Assembly (NCBI GenBank): GCA_028281325.1
Contig: JANQKC010000009.1
Span: forward strand, 124,001 to 188,000
Direction of reading: 5' to 3'
DNA length: 64,000 nt
DNA from: Alphaproteobacteria bacterium
Lineage (GTDB): Bacteria > Pseudomonadota > Alphaproteobacteria > UBA8366
Shown here: positions 8,170 through 15,551 of the stretch, one piece after another
Layout: every line of letters starts with the position of its first letter
How positions within the stretch are numbered: the stretch's first letter is position 1
Program-made: the position numbers and the translations under genes
The notes under the pieces: generated by a model
Database searches by the model: none
What the model saw: only the letters and a program-made list of their open reading frames with translations
Told to the model about the DNA's origin: nothing

Positions 8170-8748
8170 ATGGCAAAAACACCGTCGAACACCGAAACAG
8201 CCGAAGATGCCGTCGCCGCGGCGAGCGGCAGCATCGACCAAATCCGCGAGATTCTGTTCGGATCGGCGCAACGACAGATCGATACGCGCTTCTCGAAGTC
8301 GGACAAGGCGCTGAAGAAAGCCGCCGCGGAGGCTGAAGACCGCCTCGCCGATGTCCGGAATGATCTGTCGGAACGCCTCGGCACGCTCGATTCGACCCTC
8401 GAGACGCAAATCAGCCAAGTGCTGGACAAGCTCGACGCGGTACAGGCCGACATCGAGCAGAAGCTTCAGGCCGCCCACCGGGAGCTGTCCGACAACCTCT
8501 CAGCGCTTGAAAAGCAATTGCGGCAGGAAATCGCCGATCAGGCGAAGGATCAGCGACGTCGGCTTGCGGACCTTCAGGATGAACTGGAGAGCGCCGTCAC
8601 CAGGCTCGATGAAGAAAAGACCGGCAACCAAGATTTAGGGTCCTACCTGATGGAGATCGGGCTCCGGTTGCGCGGCGATCAGAGCCTCGATGCAATCCAG
8701 GCCTCTATCGGCGCCGGCGCCAACAGCGGCGGTGAACCGAAAGCCTGA
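8170..8748 (+). CDS. Coiled-coil protein of the OmpA/GTPase cluster
   Basis: A 192-residue, highly charged protein without signal peptide or membrane segment. Residues about 20-160 are almost continuous heptad-like helix rich in Glu, Lys, Leu, Ala and Gln (RLADVRNDLSERLGTLDSTL, QISQVLDKLDAVQADIEQKL). A short conserved-looking motif, IREILFGSAQRQIDTRF, starts the coiled coil. Its stop is 2 bases from the start of the OmpA-domain gene, so co-expression and probably a shared assembly are likely. It is presumably a cytoplasmic scaffold or rod. No catalytic motif is visible. Confidence 0.75.
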   Translation: MAKTPSNTETAEDAVAAASGSIDQIREILFGSAQRQIDTRFSKSDKALKKAAAEAEDRLADVRNDLSERLGTLDSTLETQISQVLDKLDAVQADIEQKLQAAHRELSDNLSALEKQLRQEIADQAKDQRRRLADLQDELESAVTRLDEEKTGNQDLGSYLMEIGLRLRGDQSLDAIQASIGAGANSGGEPKA

Positions 8749-8750
8749 GA

Positions 8751-10559
8751 ATGAGACCGCCCGAGGAAGAACTTAAGCATCTACTCCTCGCCCCCGAGCT
8801 TGCACTTCTAAAGCGGATACAGCGGCGGTGCGACGCGCTGCAGCTTCGCGTCGGCGACGATCCGGCGCTGAAGGATAGCGTGCGCGGCGTCATTGTCGAA
8901 GTGCTGCGCGAATCCGGCGTGCAGGAGCATGACCGCCTCGCCGGCGCGCTTGCCCCGTTGATCGTTTCCAGCATGCGCCAGGAAATCCGCAACTCGCGCG
9001 ACATGATGGTCGACGCGCTGTATCCCATCACCGGCCAGTTGGTAAAGGCCGCCGTCCGGAACGCGTTCAACGAACTCCTCGAAACCATCAATGCGAAACT
9101 CGACGAAGGATTCTCGGTCGATCGGTGGCGTGCCAAGGTCCAGTCGAAGATCACCGGCACGTCGGAAGCGGAAATACTGCTGCAGCGCAATCCGCCCTTC
9201 GATATCGAAGAAATCTATGTCATCCATCGTCCCACCGGCCTGTTGATCGACCGGGTGAGCGCGGTCGCCGCAAGCGGCGGCGAGAATGACGACAGCAACG
9301 CGGATGGCGTCGACAGCGAACTCGTCAGCGGGCTTCTGACCGCCATCATGGACTTCACCCGCGACGCCTTCAGCGACGAAAAAGGCGGTGATCTGCGGAC
9401 GCTCACCTTCGGCGAATCCCAACTCTTCCTGCGCACATCGGCAAACATCATTCTCGCCGCCAAAACCACCGGCACGCCGCCTCCCCGGTTCGAGGCCGCC
9501 CTGCAACGGGTTTTCCTGTCGGTCCTAGAGCGGTGGAACGAATTCCTCGCCTCGTTCGACGATGACGTGAAGGAAGATCAGAAAGCCGCCTTCAACGACG
9601 ACCTGGATGAACGGTTCCACGATCTGCTGCGGGCGCGGACGAAGAACTTCCGGGCCGGCGCGACACGGGCCTACGCGGTGATCGCGGCCGTCTTCCTGTT
9701 GATCGCCATCTGGCCGGCACTGTCGATCTACGACTACTATCGCGCCCAAGCCATCGAAGCCGACGCCCGCAGCGTCGTCGAGGGTCAAGCCGCCCTGGCC
9801 GGCTATCCGATCGACGTGCGATACGACGGTGACGAGCAAAGATTGGTGGTGACCGGCCTGTTGCCCAGCCCCGCGGCGAAAGAGGGCCTGGTCTCCGGCC
9901 TTGCCGACCGGCTTCCCGATGTCGAAAACGATCTTCGACTCGCAACGCTGCACCAGGCACGCGGCGATGAAATCGCCCGCAACCTGGGCACGGTGTTGAC
10001 TGCGGAAGTGGCCAAGCTGAAGGCATCGTTGCAACAGGGAATGATCGACCTGGAAACCCAGACGCAGGCAAATGACGCCGTGTTGGCCGAACGGATATCC
10101 AACTCGGTTGCGGGACTGGACGCGAAGTTCGATCGTTTCGAGAAAGCCCTATCGCAGCGCATCGAAAACCAGATCGCAACCGCGCTTATCCCCTCGCCGA
10201 CCAAGGTGCTGAGCGACTGGGTCCAAACCAATGCGGTTTTCCTGAGCGATGAAACGGAATTTCGCTACCCGGATTGGGCCAAGGCGCTTCTCCGGGAGCT
10301 GGCGGCGCTGATAAAGTCGACTCCCGATGATCTTCGGATCCGCGTGGTGGGTTATACCGACGATACCGGGACCGACCGCCTGAACGAGCGTTTGTCCCTG
10401 GAACGGGCGGAGAGAGTGGCAGGGATGTTGACGGCGCTCGGCGTCCCGGAAAACCGCCTGATCGCGGTAGGCCGGGCGTCGGAAAAATCAATCGGCGCGG
10501 GCGAGAACGCGACCTACAATAGACGGGTCGAGTTCGAGATCGTGACCCTGCCCGAATAG
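8751..10559 (+). CDS. Membrane-anchored protein with C-terminal OmpA (peptidoglycan-binding) domain
   Basis: A 602-residue protein. Residues 1-300 look cytoplasmic and contain MVDALYPITGQLVKAAVRNA and IEEIYVIHRPTGLLIDRV, segments I recall from a family of large proteins annotated only as OmpA family. One transmembrane helix lies at about 306-324 (AYAVIAAVFLLIAIWPALS). A BON-like segment follows at about 345-400 (GYPIDVRYDGDEQRLVVTGL), then coiled coil. The C-terminal OmpA domain (about 510-600) keeps the diaminopimelate-contacting Asp (VVGYTDDTG) and Arg (NRRVEFEI). The layout suits a bridge from cytoplasm to cell wall. It could let the cytoplasmic coiled-coil and GTPase sense or be positioned by peptidoglycan. 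Confidence 0.85.
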   Translation: MRPPEEELKHLLLAPELALLKRIQRRCDALQLRVGDDPALKDSVRGVIVEVLRESGVQEHDRLAGALAPLIVSSMRQEIRNSRDMMVDALYPITGQLVKAAVRNAFNELLETINAKLDEGFSVDRWRAKVQSKITGTSEAEILLQRNPPFDIEEIYVIHRPTGLLIDRVSAVAASGGENDDSNADGVDSELVSGLLTAIMDFTRDAFSDEKGGDLRTLTFGESQLFLRTSANIILAAKTTGTPPPRFEAALQRVFLSVLERWNEFLASFDDDVKEDQKAAFNDDLDERFHDLLRARTKNFRAGATRAYAVIAAVFLLIAIWPALSIYDYYRAQAIEADARSVVEGQAALAGYPIDVRYDGDEQRLVVTGLLPSPAAKEGLVSGLADRLPDVENDLRLATLHQARGDEIARNLGTVLTAEVAKLKASLQQGMIDLETQTQANDAVLAERISNSVAGLDAKFDRFEKALSQRIENQIATALIPSPTKVLSDWVQTNAVFLSDETEFRYPDWAKALLRELAALIKSTPDDLRIRVVGYTDDTGTDRLNERLSLERAERVAGMLTALGVPENRLIAVGRASEKSIGAGENATYNRRVEFEIVTLPE

Positions 10560-10572
10560 CGGATGCGCCCAG

Positions 10573-11091
10573 ATGGTGAGCAAGAAGATTTGTGTGATCG
10601 GCCAGTTCGCGGTCGGAAAGACGTCGCTGGTGCGCCGCTACGTGCTGGATGAATTCTCGCACGATTATCAGGCGACGCTTGGCGTCAACATCTACAAGTA
10701 CAGCGACACCGTGGACTACCCGCCGGATGGCGAAACGACGCTGAACCAGATCATCTGGGATATCGAAGGCGGCGACACCAACCCTGCCAAGACCGGCACA
10801 TACATCCAAGGCGCGGCGGGCGCCCTCATCGTCGGCGATATCACGCGGCCCGAAACGATCACCGCCATGGCCGACCATGCGCGACTGTTCCAATCGCTGC
10901 GCCCAGGGCGTCCGCTCGCTTTCGCGCTCAACAAAATCGACCTGGTCGACGATCCGGCGGATCCGGAGACCGATAGATGCCTGTTCCAGGAATTCGGCGC
11001 AACGGTCGCGCGCACCAGCGCCGCCCACGGCACCGCGGTCCCGGAACTTTTTCGGCACCTTGGGGGGCGAATATTGGAAATCGGCGCGTAA
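10573..11091 (+). CDS. Rab/Ras-like small GTPase
   Basis: A 172-residue single-domain GTPase. G1 is GQFAVGKTS (10-18), the switch I threonine is T35 in a Rab-like ATLGVNIYK context, G3 is WDIEGG (62-67), G4 is NKID (120-123) and G5 is TSA (148-150). The glutamine that follows DxxG in Ras/Rab (DTAGQ) is Gly here, so intrinsic hydrolysis may be slow or need a partner. Prokaryotic Ras-like GTPases such as MglA control polarity and motility; this one belongs to a less studied Rab-like group. It lies 13 bases after the OmpA-domain gene. Its GAP, GEF and effector are unknown; the N-terminal half of the OmpA protein is a candidate partner. Confidence 0.88.
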   Translation: MVSKKICVIGQFAVGKTSLVRRYVLDEFSHDYQATLGVNIYKYSDTVDYPPDGETTLNQIIWDIEGGDTNPAKTGTYIQGAAGALIVGDITRPETITAMADHARLFQSLRPGRPLAFALNKIDLVDDPADPETDRCLFQEFGATVARTSAAHGTAVPELFRHLGGRILEIGA

Positions 11092-11217
11092 TTTGCTTCG
11101 TCTCGGGGACAAGGCATTTCAGAAAATGATTTCAAGAGAAGTCTTATCATTATCGATCACCGAAAACGGACCCAGCACGCCGCCGGCAGCACCGGCGTCC
11201 GATCTAAGCCGAAGCTC

Positions 11218-12357
11218 ATGACCGCAGACCTTCCCTTCCCCGTCATAGAGACCACGAAAACGTTGTTCGACGCGGGTACGTTGGGTCTTGTCGTGATCGA
11301 TGCGGGCTTCACCATCGTCGGCCGGCACGGAAAGCTGGTCGACTGGATCGAGCCGCAAGCCAACGCGATGGATTGCCTGCCCTTCCTGGTCGGCCTCGAC
11401 GAGACCATGAAAGACTTGGCCCGCAGCAAAAAACCACCGTTCCGACTGTCGAACCTGAGCCTGCACGAACCCGACGCCGACGGACCGCGAACCATTTCGA
11501 TCCAGATATACGGGCAACCGGATCACGATGGCGTTTCGCTGCTGGTGCAGGATTCCTCCGAAATGGCGCGGCTCGAGCAGCAGGTGCTGCAACGGAGCAA
11601 CGAACTCGCCCTGGCCGAAGAGAAACTGCGGGACGCGAAGGATCTGGCGGAGGCGGCGAACCGGGCCAAGAGCGCCTTCCTCGCCAACATAAGCCACGAG
11701 TTGCTGACGCCATTGAGCGTGATTTCCGGCGATGCGGAAATCATCCGCCAAGAGGGCGTGTCGCTCGACGAGACCCGCTCCTACGCGGCGGATATCCAGG
11801 AAAGCAGCATCTATCTGATCGACCTCGTGCGCGACCTTCTCGACCTGTCGCGTGCCGAGGTGGGCGGCGCGGACCTCTTGGAGGAAACCTTCGCAGCCGG
11901 CGACGCCGTGGCCGACGCGGTCCGCATGGTCAAACAATTGGGCGGCGCCGAGATCGACTTCCAGATCGAGATTCCCGACGACATACCGAATCTTGTCGCG
12001 GATCGCCGACGGACCAAGCAAATGTTGATCAACCTGCTCTCCAACGCCGTCAAATACACGCCGGACGGGGGGAAGGTGACGGTGACTGTGACCGGCGGTT
12101 CCGAGACCGGACTGGCCCTGTCGGTGCGGGATACGGGCACCGGCATCGACCCGGCCGACCTGGACCGGGTTCTCGAGCCCTTCAACCAAGGCCCTGCGCC
12201 GCCGCGCCAAAGCGGACCGAAGGGCGTCGGCCTCGGCCTGCCGCTCACCAAGTCGCTGATCGCCTTGCACGGCGGCACCCTGTCGATCGACAGCGCGCCG
12301 GGCGACGGAACGGTCGCGACGCTCCGCTTTCCCGCCGACCGCCTGCGCGGGGATTAA
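11218..12357 (+). CDS. Sensor histidine kinase with N-terminal PAS-like domain
   Basis: A 379-residue kinase without membrane segments. Residues 12-115 look like a degenerate PAS fold (TLGLVVIDAGFTIVGRHGKL ... VSLLVQDSSE). A coiled-coil linker follows (118-150), then the phosphoacceptor motif SHELLTPLSVI with His160 and an HATPase domain with N box (INLLSNAVKY), G1 (RDTGTGID) and G2 (GVGLGLPL). The usual SHELRTPL is SHELLTPL. It is cytoplasmic, so any envelope signal must come through a partner. The response regulator starts 12 bases downstream and is almost certainly its target. Confidence 0.9.
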   Translation: MTADLPFPVIETTKTLFDAGTLGLVVIDAGFTIVGRHGKLVDWIEPQANAMDCLPFLVGLDETMKDLARSKKPPFRLSNLSLHEPDADGPRTISIQIYGQPDHDGVSLLVQDSSEMARLEQQVLQRSNELALAEEKLRDAKDLAEAANRAKSAFLANISHELLTPLSVISGDAEIIRQEGVSLDETRSYAADIQESSIYLIDLVRDLLDLSRAEVGGADLLEETFAAGDAVADAVRMVKQLGGAEIDFQIEIPDDIPNLVADRRRTKQMLINLLSNAVKYTPDGGKVTVTVTGGSETGLALSVRDTGTGIDPADLDRVLEPFNQGPAPPRQSGPKGVGLGLPLTKSLIALHGGTLSIDSAPGDGTVATLRFPADRLRGD

Positions 12358-12369
12358 CAGGCGTATCGC

Positions 12370-13797
12370 ATGACCGACCGATCGAAAATTCTGCTGGTCG
12401 AGGACACGCCCGCCCTGGCGCGGACATACTGCGGGTACCTCCGCAACGAGCCCGTCGACGTGAACCATGTGGAAACAGGACAGGCGGCGCTGGACGCCTT
12501 GCGGCAAGGCCTGCCCGACGCGGTGCTGCTCGACCTGAAACTGCCGGACATGGACGGCCTCGAAATTCTCCGAAATCTGCCGCCGGGCTCCCTGACCTGC
12601 CCGGTCATCGTGATTACCGCCCATGGTTCCATGAACACGGCGGTCGAAGCGATGCAGGCGGGGGCGTCGGATTTCCTGGTCAAGCCGTTCAGCGCGGAAC
12701 GACTCAAGGTGACCCTGCGGAACCAGCTCGAGAAGCGGGAACTGACCGAGATCGTCAAGTCGTACAAAGAGAGCGCCAGCCAGCCGGCGTTCGAAGGGTT
12801 TCTCGGATCGAGTCTCATTATGCAATCGGTCTACCACGCGATCCAAAGCGCGGCCGCCAGCGACGCCACCGTTTTCGTCACCGGGGAAAGCGGCACCGGC
12901 AAGGAAGTCTGTGCGGCGGCCATCCACAATCGAAGCAAGCGCCGCAACGGCCCCTTCGTGCCGATCAACTGCGCCGCCATCCCGGCCGACCTCATCGAGA
13001 GCGAGATTTTCGGCCATGTGAAGGGCGCCTTCACCGGCGCCGTCGCCGACCGGAAAGGCGCCGCCGAAACCGCCGATGGCGGGACGCTGTTCCTCGACGA
13101 AATCTGCGAGATGGACGTGGCGCTGCAGAGCAAACTGTTGCGTTTCGTCCAAACCGGCAGCTTCGCGAAGGTCGGCAGCAGCGACCCGCAGACCGTGGAC
13201 ATCCGCATCATCTGCGCCACGAACCGCGACCCGCTGGCCGAGGTGCATGCCGGCCGCTTCCGCGAAGACCTGTACTACCGCCTGCACGTCATTCCCTTGA
13301 CGCTGCCGCCGTTGCACGAACGCGGCGATGACGTGCTGGAGATCGGGCGGCATTTCTTGACCATGTATTCGGATGCAGAAGCGAAAAGCTTCACGGACTT
13401 CGATGCCGACGCCGCGGATGCGCTGCGATCGTACGGTTGGCCCGGCAACGTCCGGGAACTGCAGAACGTCATTCACCAAACCGTCGTGATGCATGACGCA
13501 GAGACGGTGGGCGCGTCGATGCTGGCCCTGCCGACCGGCAACCCGCCGGCGCGTCGCGGCACGGCAAAGGATACCGCCGGTACGAATGAAACGATGACGC
13601 CCCAGGACCCGCCCGACAGTGCGGATTTGGAAGAGCTGGCGAAATCGATCCGGCCGCTCAACGATATCGAGCGGGAGGCCATTACCCGCGCCGTCCGTCT
13701 GTGTGGCGGCGATGTCCGCAAGGCGGCGGTCTTCCTCGGCGTCGCACCGGCGACGATCTACCGAAAACTCAAGAAGTGGCAACGCGCAGAAAACTGA
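12370..13797 (+). CDS. NtrC-family sigma-54-dependent response regulator
   Basis: A 475-residue regulator with three domains. The receiver (1-120) has the phosphoacceptor Asp55 (AVLLDLKLPDMDG), the switch TAH and the conserved KPF. The AAA+ domain (about 142-375) has Walker A GESGTGKE (172-179), the sigma-54 contact loop GAFTGA (219-224), Walker B LFLDEI (240-245) and an arginine-rich second region (GRFREDLYYRLHVIP). The C-terminal Fis-type helix-turn-helix is DVRKAAVFLGVAPATIYRKL. It should activate RNA polymerase-sigma-54 after phosphorylation by the adjacent kinase. A consensus -24/-12 promoter with two palindromes begins 35-150 bases downstream of its stop. Confidence 0.94.
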   Translation: MTDRSKILLVEDTPALARTYCGYLRNEPVDVNHVETGQAALDALRQGLPDAVLLDLKLPDMDGLEILRNLPPGSLTCPVIVITAHGSMNTAVEAMQAGASDFLVKPFSAERLKVTLRNQLEKRELTEIVKSYKESASQPAFEGFLGSSLIMQSVYHAIQSAAASDATVFVTGESGTGKEVCAAAIHNRSKRRNGPFVPINCAAIPADLIESEIFGHVKGAFTGAVADRKGAAETADGGTLFLDEICEMDVALQSKLLRFVQTGSFAKVGSSDPQTVDIRIICATNRDPLAEVHAGRFREDLYYRLHVIPLTLPPLHERGDDVLEIGRHFLTMYSDAEAKSFTDFDADAADALRSYGWPGNVRELQNVIHQTVVMHDAETVGASMLALPTGNPPARRGTAKDTAGTNETMTPQDPPDSADLEELAKSIRPLNDIEREAITRAVRLCGGDVRKAAVFLGVAPATIYRKLKKWQRAEN

Positions 13798-13831
13798 CGC
13801 CAAACCGGAACGGTTCGCATCCCGTGTCTCA

Positions 13832-13846
13832 TTTTGAGACTCAAAC
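13832..13846. promoter_or_regulatory. Candidate enhancer (UAS) site 1 for the sigma-54 regulator
   Basis: TTTTGAGACTCAAAC has a perfect 6-1-6 dyad core (TTTGAG-A-CTCAAA). It closely matches a second palindrome centred exactly 40 bp downstream. Both fit TTTTGARAYTCAAAC. Its centre is about 120 bp upstream of the predicted start site of the -24/-12 promoter, a usual enhancer distance. Confidence 0.68.
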
Positions 13847-13871
13847 CGCCCCATCACGACGCCGCCCTACC

Positions 13872-13886
13872 TTTTGAAATTCAAAC
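13872..13886. promoter_or_regulatory. Candidate enhancer (UAS) site 2 for the sigma-54 regulator
   Basis: TTTTGAAATTCAAAC has a perfect 6-1-6 dyad core (TTTGAA-A-TTCAAA). It is the partner of site 1 and differs only at the two symmetric positions beside the centre. Its centre is about 80 bp upstream of the predicted start site. The 40-bp spacing puts both sites on roughly the same helix face. Confidence 0.68.
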
Positions 13887-13931
13887 CTCGCCGTTTTCCG
13901 CCGTTTTCCGTGCGGACGCGGCCGCGTGGCA

Positions 13932-13948
13932 TTGGCACCATCATTGCT
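13932..13948 (+). promoter_or_regulatory. Sigma-54 (-24/-12) promoter
   Basis: TTGGCACCATCATTGCT fits the sigma-54 consensus TTGGCAC-N5-TTGCW, with GG and GC exactly 10 bases apart. Transcription would start near 13959 and read the lipoprotein gene at 14030 and then the DUF4332 gene. The adjacent NtrC-type regulator and paired palindromes support this as a working promoter. Confidence 0.85.
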
Positions 13949-14029
13949 CCCTCCTCCGTACCGGCGTGTTTCCGGGAAACGGACCACTCGATCCGACCGT
14001 CAACCACTCCGCTGCGGGAGAGCACAGAT

Positions 14030-14248
14030 ATGACCAATCCAGGGATGAGAAAGCTGTTGGCCGCCTTTGCGATTCTCACCGTCGCTGGTGGCTGCGCCGT
14101 CTCGACGCCGGAGACCGACCCACGGGGAACGGTCGCGCGCTCGAACGACACGGCGACGACGCCGAAGAAGGACCCGGCTATAGGAAGCCGCGTGGTCAAG
14201 GGAATGAATTACTCGAATTCCGGATTTGTCGGCCTCCTGATCCGGTAA
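14030..14248 (+). CDS. Small predicted lipoprotein
   Basis: A 72-residue protein with a signal sequence (RKLLAAFAILTVAGG) and a lipobox-like AGGC, so the mature protein would be a lipidated peptide of about 50 residues starting at the Cys near residue 22. The mature part is polar and Thr/Pro/Lys-rich and ends MNYSNSGFVGLLIR. The ATG at 14030 follows a GGGAG site; upstream codons in frame belong to the promoter region. It is the first gene after the sigma-54 promoter. No known family is recognised. Confidence 0.7.
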   Translation: MTNPGMRKLLAAFAILTVAGGCAVSTPETDPRGTVARSNDTATTPKKDPAIGSRVVKGMNYSNSGFVGLLIR

Positions 14249-14357
14249 CGCGACCGCACGAAGGACACCGCACCCGCCGAGAACCGAGGGTGCGCAAAGA
14301 ACTGCCCAACACGCCGGTCCGCGCGAACCGACCGGCCCCGATAGGAGAGAAAGAGAC

Positions 14358-14765
14358 ATGAATTACAGTATCGAAACGATCGAAGGCATCGGCGAGGTAC
14401 ACGGCAAGACGCTCAAGGAAGCCGGGATCGCCAACACGAAAGCATTGCTCGAACGATGCGGCACGCGCGCCGGAAGGGCCAAGACCGCCAAGGAGACCGG
14501 CCTGACCGAAGCGCAACTCCTCAAATGGACCAACATGGCCGATTTGATGCGCATCTCCGGCGTTGGCGAGGAGTATTCGGAGTTACTGGAAGCCGCCGGC
14601 GTCGACACCATTAAGGAACTGCGCAACCGCAATCCGGAAACGCTGACCGCCATGATGGAACAGACCAATCAAACCAAAAACCTGACGCGCCTGACCCCCA
14701 AACAGGCGCAAGTCGAAAAGTGGGTTGCCGAGGCGAAGACGCTTAAGCCCGTCATCTCACACTGA
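14358..14765 (+). CDS. DUF4332 (helix-hairpin-helix-like) protein
   Basis: A 135-residue protein with two helix-hairpin-helix-type repeats: YSIETIEGIGEVHGKTLKEA near the start and LMRISGVGEEYSELLEAAGV in the middle. This matches my memory of the DUF4332 family, whose members are short, soluble and have no assigned enzymatic role. Helix-hairpin-helix motifs often bind DNA or proteins. It follows the lipoprotein gene by 109 bases on the same strand and has AGGAGA before the ATG. It is probably part of the sigma-54-driven transcript, with a hairpin after its stop. Confidence 0.8.
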   Translation: MNYSIETIEGIGEVHGKTLKEAGIANTKALLERCGTRAGRAKTAKETGLTEAQLLKWTNMADLMRISGVGEEYSELLEAAGVDTIKELRNRNPETLTAMMEQTNQTKNLTRLTPKQAQVEKWVAEAKTLKPVISH

Positions 14766-14793
14766 GGTTCGCGGTGCCGGTCGCTGGAGCCCA

Positions 14794-14811
14794 CCGCAGA
14801 TCCCTCTGCGG
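14794..14811 (+). terminator. Hairpin after the DUF4332 gene
   Basis: CCGCAGA-tccc-TCTGCGG is a perfect 7-bp stem with a 4-base loop, 29 bases after the stop of the DUF4332 gene, followed by a weak T-rich stretch (cttgttgtg). It may end or attenuate the lipoprotein-DUF4332 transcript. Confidence 0.5.
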
Positions 14812-14899
14812 AGCTTGTTGTGCCCCAATTCCAGTGGCCGGCATCGTGGACACTAGATTTGAAGACAAACTTATTGCGTGCATTAGAGAATCATGTTCA

Positions 14900-15340
14900 A
14901 TGAGAAATAGAATGAAGTTATTCACGACATGGACCTGGATCATCGTGGCGTCGGCCTTTCTGGGCCTTGCCCAGCCCGGCCAAGCACAAAGCAGTTGCAA
15001 GGGGCTTTCGAAGGGAAAATGCGGCAGCAGCAGTTCCTGCACCTGGGTGAAAAGCTACAAGACTCAGAAGGGCAGTACCGTCGCCGCCTATTGCCGCGCC
15101 AAGGGGTCCAAGGGCGCGGCGGCCAAATCGAAATCGACGAAAACGGAAGCCAAGGCGAACGCGGAATCGAAGAAGAGGAAGGCCGCGGCCAGCAAATCTT
15201 CGACGGCGAACAAGCGCGCTTTGGACAAAAAAAGCAAAGCAACGGCCGCGAAGAAGAAAGCGCCGGTACAATCTGCAAAGGAGAAGGCGAAAGCAAAGAC
15301 CAAGACTGAGAAAACGTCGAGGGCGTCCACCAAGAAATAG
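14900..15340 (+). CDS. Small exported Cys- and Lys/Ala-rich protein
   Basis: A 146-residue protein with a signal peptide (TTWTWIIVASAFLGLA...GQAQ). A compact segment follows with four cysteines (SSCKGLSKGKCGSSSSCTWV and YCRAKGSK), and then a very basic low-complexity tail of about 85 residues built from Lys, Ala, Ser and Thr (KKKAPVQSAKEKAKAKTKTE). The tail resembles histone H1-like or nucleic-acid/polyanion-binding tails, but the signal peptide suggests a periplasmic or surface location. ATG codons at 14900 and 14912 are both possible; neither has a strong ribosome site. No function is assigned. Confidence 0.65.
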   Translation: MRNRMKLFTTWTWIIVASAFLGLAQPGQAQSSCKGLSKGKCGSSSSCTWVKSYKTQKGSTVAAYCRAKGSKGAAAKSKSTKTEAKANAESKKRKAAASKSSTANKRALDKKSKATAAKKKAPVQSAKEKAKAKTKTEKTSRASTKK

Positions 15341-15484
15341 CCGCGCGGGACGACCCGACGACAGTGCGAACCTCGGCGATGAGGGCGGTAAACCCACTCG
15401 TCAATAAGGCGAATGCATTGTTTCAGAACCACCGGCCGGTCATCACATTCGACCAACGGTGTTGCAATTGCCGGGGGGCGTGAG

Positions 15485-15518
15485 AGGGAGATGGAAATTA
15501 GTCCATCTCCCTTTCGCT
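15485..15518. terminator. Intrinsic terminator between convergent genes
   Basis: AGGGAGATGGA and TCCATCTCCCT form a perfect 11-bp stem with a 6-base loop, followed by ttcgctttt on the plus strand. It lies between the small exported protein (plus) and the RND pump (minus) and probably serves the plus-strand gene. Confidence 0.75.
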
Positions 15519-15551
15519 TTTGGGCGCGGCCAGCGGACTCCGGCGGACGTG

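Noticed and set aside
13826-13840. Alternative dyad GTCTCA-ttt-TGAGAC overlapping UAS site 1
   Set aside because: It is not repeated at the second site, whereas TTTTGARAYTCAAAC is, so the latter is the better operator model.
11119-13857. Very long minus-strand open frame of 912 codons opposite the kinase and response regulator
   Set aside because: It lies wholly opposite two clear domain-rich genes and its composition (Arg, Gly, His, Gln) is that of a GC-rich antisense frame.
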